This document shows, one piece after another, positions 60,376-64,000 of a stretch of 64,000 nucleotides of DNA. Numbering within the stretch: the first letter of the stretch is position 1; every line of letters starts with the position of its first letter. A program made the position numbers and the translations under genes. Under the pieces are notes generated by a model. It saw nothing but the letters and a program-made list of their open reading frames with translations. It had not been told where the DNA came from and searched no databases. The DNA is from Rehmannia glutinosa (Eukaryota > Streptophyta > Magnoliopsida > Lamiales > Orobanchaceae), in contig CM071936.1 of assembly GCA_016081115.2 (NCBI GenBank), forward strand, positions 90,573,943 to 90,637,942. The letters are read 5' to 3'.

Positions 60376-61770
60376 CTAAAAATAAGGCAAAAATAAGGCC
60401 ATGTTTCTGAGAGACTAATTAAATTTTAGTACAAATATTATAAATAGAATTATTTTTAATTTAGATATTTTTCTTTTTATTTTATTTAATTTTACTCCTA
60501 ATGTTTGATTTCTTTGTTCGAAGCTGGTCCGTGTAGTGCATGAATACCCGCCTCCACAAAGGAGGATTAACACCGCTCACAATGAAGTCGAGACTTTCGC
60601 ATAGGTGTGAATAAGGCAGCCTACTAGACAAGCCGTAAAGACATCAACATCAAACTATGGGGGATTTGAAGGAAACAACGGGGTAATGATATAATCAATA
60701 GGATCAATAACGAGTTACCGATAATTAAATTCAACAATGTTTATCCACGATTATTTTCACCACAAACAATCATAATTATATATTTAGATGTTCGTGAATA
60801 GCTAACAATTTTGGATATTGAAGCCGTGATTGATAAAACATAGTTCAACAGAATCGCCATTGGGGGCTTGCAATCAGATCCAACAACTCGCATCCTTTGC
60901 ACACTTTATATTGCATTTGCAACACGATCAAAAATGAACATGGTATCGGATGATGCTATAAGATTTGCACATATTCCTTTCTTTGAGGAAAACAAGAAAT
61001 TGTTGATGTTGACTGATACCACTCAAGTAGGTGTGAGCACTGGATGAACAGATAAAAGTTTTTATTCAAATTCTTTCCACCTTAAGTAAAACTTTGCAGC
61101 TCAAGAGCCAGATTATCTACTTAGACAAAATGACCCAGCCATTATATGAGGTGCAGGAGAGACTGGATTTATTGAGGAGATGTCCACAACATGGGTTTCC
61201 AAAGATCGGCACAATCAAAGGCTTTTATAATGGATGATGGGACAGACTAGGTCGATTTGTTGATGCCGTAGTTGGAGGAGCCTTATTAGCGAGATTTCCA
61301 CAAGATGCATTTAACCTTCTTTAAGAGATGACCATGAATAGCTATCAATGGCCATCCGAGAGGACAAACGTGCAATGGGTAGCAAGTTTTGATTCGGACC
61401 AATCAGGCGTCGACGCCCTCAAATGGCGGTGTTGAATCATCTAAGTGTTATGACAAAAGGGGCTGATGTGAGCACGCAGTACAAGTAAGTGAAAGAGCTC
61501 CTCTATATCCAATGGATGGAAGCAACTATGTAAATAAGCGGTATTTCAACAATTTCGAATACTTCAACTCCAACACACTACCATCCGAGTTTGAGGAACC
61601 ATGAGAATTTCTCCTATGCGAACACCAACAACGTGATGCAACCACCACTAGGGTTCAATGTGTCAAATGGTGTCACTCATGCGGAGGGCAAAATTGTGAG
61701 TGGAACGGAGAAGGAGTCTAAGATTGCAGGTAAAATTGAAACTTGAGTCATACATGACCCGTGTGTCGGC
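60376..61770 (+). pseudogene. Gypsy (Athila-like) gag, frameshifted
   Basis: Text typical of Athila gag near 61165-61270 (LDLLRRCPQHGFPKIGTIKG, then FYNG) and 61275-61370 (VDAVVGGALLARFPQDAFNL, then NSYQWPSERTN). A C-terminal Asn/Tyr-rich part follows near 61510-61720 (SYANTNNVMQPPLGFNVSNG). Part of the upstream capsid region and the zinc knuckle are missing. Frames change repeatedly. Confidence 0.75.
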
Positions 61771-62229
61771 AGCCGCCGCTCGTGCGTGATGTTGAAGGAT
61801 GCGAAGAGAAAGATAGAATATGCACGCGACCTGCATTAAAGCACGACCAAGTAAATGCGTGATCTTTGAACCCACAATTCCGACCCACTGGAGACAAAAA
61901 ACAATGCAGCACAGGGGTAATATTGAGGTTAGGGAGGAACCGGCAACACAATGCTAAACAAAAAGGGGGCTAAGAAAGCTTAAATCTTCTCCTAACTCTA
62001 ATTTGTTGAAATATAATATTCCACTTCCTTTTCCCTAAAGATTTCAAAAAGTAAAATTTAGATGCCCAATTTGCTAAATTCTTGGATATGTTTAAGAAAC
62101 TACATATTAATATCCCTTTTGGTATTGGAGCACATGCCCAAATATGCGAAAATTTTGAAGGAGGTAATATCCGAGAAAAGAAAAAGTGGGCGGAGATCGA
62201 GACCGTCAACTTAACCGAGGAGTGAAAGT
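61771..62229 (+). other. Gypsy interior between gag and protease
   Basis: Degraded. About 62030-62170 reads like the Athila linker before the protease (FKKYILISLLVLEHMPKYAK-like text in broken frames). Confidence 0.4.
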
Positions 62230-62740
62230 GCAATCATCTAAAGAAAAATACATAAAAGCTTAAAGATCGGGAGTTTTTCACTATCCCTTGGACAATTGGT
62301 TGTATTTTCTTTGATAAAGCCTTTTGTGATCTTGGAGCTAGTATTAACTTAATGTCCTTGTCTATTTCGTGAAACTTGACTAGGAGAGGTGAAACCATCC
62401 ATGGGCACCTTACAACTATTTGATAGATCACTCGCATCCAAAGGGAATAGTAGAAGATGTGCTCGTAAAAGGTCGACAAATTTATATTCCCTATGGATTT
62501 CCTAGTGCTTGATATGGAAGACGATCGCTACATACCTACGATGCTTGGGGCGTTCATTTTTAGCAACCGCAGAGGCATTGATAGACGTGAAGAAGGGCGA
62601 GCTCACATTACGAGTGAATGATGAGCATGTTTCATTTTCCATTTATGTAATCGTAAAAATACATGATAATGTGGAGAGTTGCAAATCCATATCATTCGTT
62701 AATTCTTGTACTCCAAGCTCAAAGCTTGAGTGATTGTGTG
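62230..62740 (+). pseudogene. Gypsy aspartic protease, frameshifted
   Basis: Retropepsin that would cut the gypsy polyprotein. CDLGASINLMSLSI (near 62330-62375) holds the catalytic D-x-G-A motif. FPMDFLVLDMEDDRYIPMML-type text follows, then FLATAEALIDVKKGELTLRV (62560-62620), the conserved C-terminal part of this family. At least three frame changes are present. Confidence 0.78.
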
Positions 62741-63050
62741 CATACTTTAGATAATATGCGGGAATTATCAAAAAAGAAAAGCGAAGCACAAGAAGAAAAA
62801 CATGGGTGGAAGCACCATGTGCACCGCCCGCCTTGTGCAAAAGAAAATAATGGAATTCGAATGCATACAAAACCTCCTATAAGCGACATTCAAAGGAGAC
62901 GAATCACGAGTTGGATTTGCAAGGAGAATCGCATGATGAGGTGGCATACCTCACCTCGCAGAGGAGCCGTGTCGAGATTTATAGGCGTCAAGCTATAGGC
63001 GTTCAATTTAGCGCTTGTTGGGAGGCAACACAATGGTAAATCCACACCTT
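62741..63050 (+). pseudogene. End of gypsy pol and post-pol motif
   Basis: Directly after the protease the sequence jumps to text typical of the end of Athila-type elements: GCGTCAAGCTATAGGCG, then GCGCTTGTTGGGAGGCAAC. RT, RNase H and nearly all of integrase are absent, an internal deletion of several kb compared with an intact element. Confidence 0.6.
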
Positions 63051-63938
63051 TCTTTGATGAAATTCTATCTTCTCTACGTGCGATATAATTCATTCAAGTT
63101 TGCGGGAGAGATAGTTTATTTTAATATGAAGGGTGTGGTTAGAATTTTTTGGCATTTTTGTTTTCATTCATATAGTTGCATGTAGAGCACTTAGTTTGCA
63201 TTGCATTAGAAGCACATTTACGATTTTAGCCGTTAATTGCTTTAATCGGTTTAGGGAGTGAGTAGGCCGTTTGGCGTACTTGAGCTAGATTTAAAAAAAA
63301 AAACAATCTTGTATTATTTTGATTGGTGTTGAGTGTGAATTGATTGAGCTATGAATAGATGATATAGAGCATGTGGATATTGAAAAACATGGATTTTATG
63401 CTTTGAATTGTGAATTTACAAGCCTGTTAGCTTTTTAGCCTTTACTGCTTTCATATTATGCGGTTTATTGTTGATTTGAGTGTATCATTCATGTTTTTAA
63501 TTCTAGAACTTGCTCCGCAGTATCTCTGTCAAGGTCACATGTTGTATGCGATTTGTGAAAATGATTAAAGGCCATTTTATTAAGCACTTTCTGCGCTTTT
63601 GCCAACTTTAATGATATTGAAATACCTAGTTAGCCAATTTGAGCTTGTTGCCCGATTTTTGATAGCCACATTTTAAGCACCTGAGCAGTATATGTTACCA
63701 TATACTTGAGTGTATAGCATTGAGTAAGGAGATTGAATGAGGTTGAATGGGATAAAATCAAGAATTTAGATTATTGTGCAAGTGTTAGTTGATGGGAATA
63801 AAAGAAGAAAGCGGAAGAAAGGGAGAAAAGAATTGATGAATACTCATAAAGCGTCGAAAAAAATCGACTTTATGGATGAGTTTTCTATGAATGAACTTGG
63901 AGGCTAGGGATTGTGATGTGAGGTGAAAAGAAATGTTA
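63051..63938. other. Right flank, non-coding
   Basis: AT-rich, no gene recognised. By position it could be the 3' non-coding region of the gypsy element, with its 3' LTR beyond the gap. Confidence 0.4.
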
Positions 63939-64000
63939 NNNNNNNNNNNNNNNNNNNNNNNNNNNNNNNNNNNNNNNNNNNNNNNNNNNNNNNNNNNNNN
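63939..64000. other. Assembly gap (Ns)
   Basis: A run of N to the end of the window. Confidence 1.

Noticed and set aside
1..64000. CRISPR arrays, bacterial operons, plasmid origins, endogenous pararetroviruses.
   Set aside because: Nothing with regular direct repeats and unique spacers, no dense gene order, and no pararetrovirus movement or coat protein text. All reverse transcriptase traces are Ty1/copia type.

Overview
This is a transposon-dominated window of plant nuclear DNA, probably from a eudicot. The evidence is an intron-bearing GH9 endoglucanase present twice, a captured ROP (plant Rho) GTPase, and plant-type Ty1/copia, Ty3/gypsy, MULE and CACTA elements. No intact host gene is visible. 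Nearly every coding trace carries frameshifts, and some of these look like consensus errors rather than true mutations. The species cannot be named from the sequence.

Layout. A block of about 13.5 kb occurs twice in direct orientation: copy A (about 71-13606) and copy B (about 16881-35710, which holds one extra insertion). Each copy contains, in order: a minus-strand copia pol remnant (W); a CACTA-like terminus; a TTGTTTC-rich inverted-repeat element; a GH9 gene with six exons and a tRNA-derived SINE-like segment in intron 2; a 0.7-kb MITE-like element; and the 5' LTR and start of a Sirevirus-like copia element (Z). Copy A is cut off inside Z gag and joined to a truncated minus-strand MULE (13607-16189). 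A short third copy of sequence from upstream of GH9 (16735-16880) leads into copy B.

The most notable feature is a 5353-bp CACTA element (20447-25799) found only in copy B. It has a TAT target duplication, and copy A preserves the exact empty site. It has palindromic ACACCGG/CCGGTGT subterminal repeats, no visible transposase, and a captured minus-strand ROP GTPase fragment (six exons, P-loop exon missing). A second GC-rich segment of unknown origin lies upstream. This makes it a candidate Pack-CACTA element.

From 33397 to about 57.7 kb lies Z, with a 5' LTR, gag, integrase, RT and RNase H. A further 3' reading frame with its own leader sits in the position of a Sirevirus env-like ORF, followed by a polypurine tract and the 3' LTR. 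Two related copia elements of another family are nested in that 3' reading frame: X (plus strand, 42081-46226, internally deleted) and Y (minus strand, 46563-54403, with both LTRs, PBS, gag, partial pol and PPT). The facing LTRs of X and Y form a long inverted repeat with a 336-bp spacer. The window ends in a degraded Athila-like gypsy element (about 59.1-63.05 kb) and an assembly gap (63939-64000).

Paired copies (A/B, and LTR/LTR) differ repeatedly at CAG and CTG sites, where one copy reads CG, CGG or CCG. In the GH9 exons, protein conservation shows that CAG/CTG is the true state. This suggests systematic base-calling error at CHG-methylated cytosines, so several apparent pseudogene lesions should be confirmed before they are believed.
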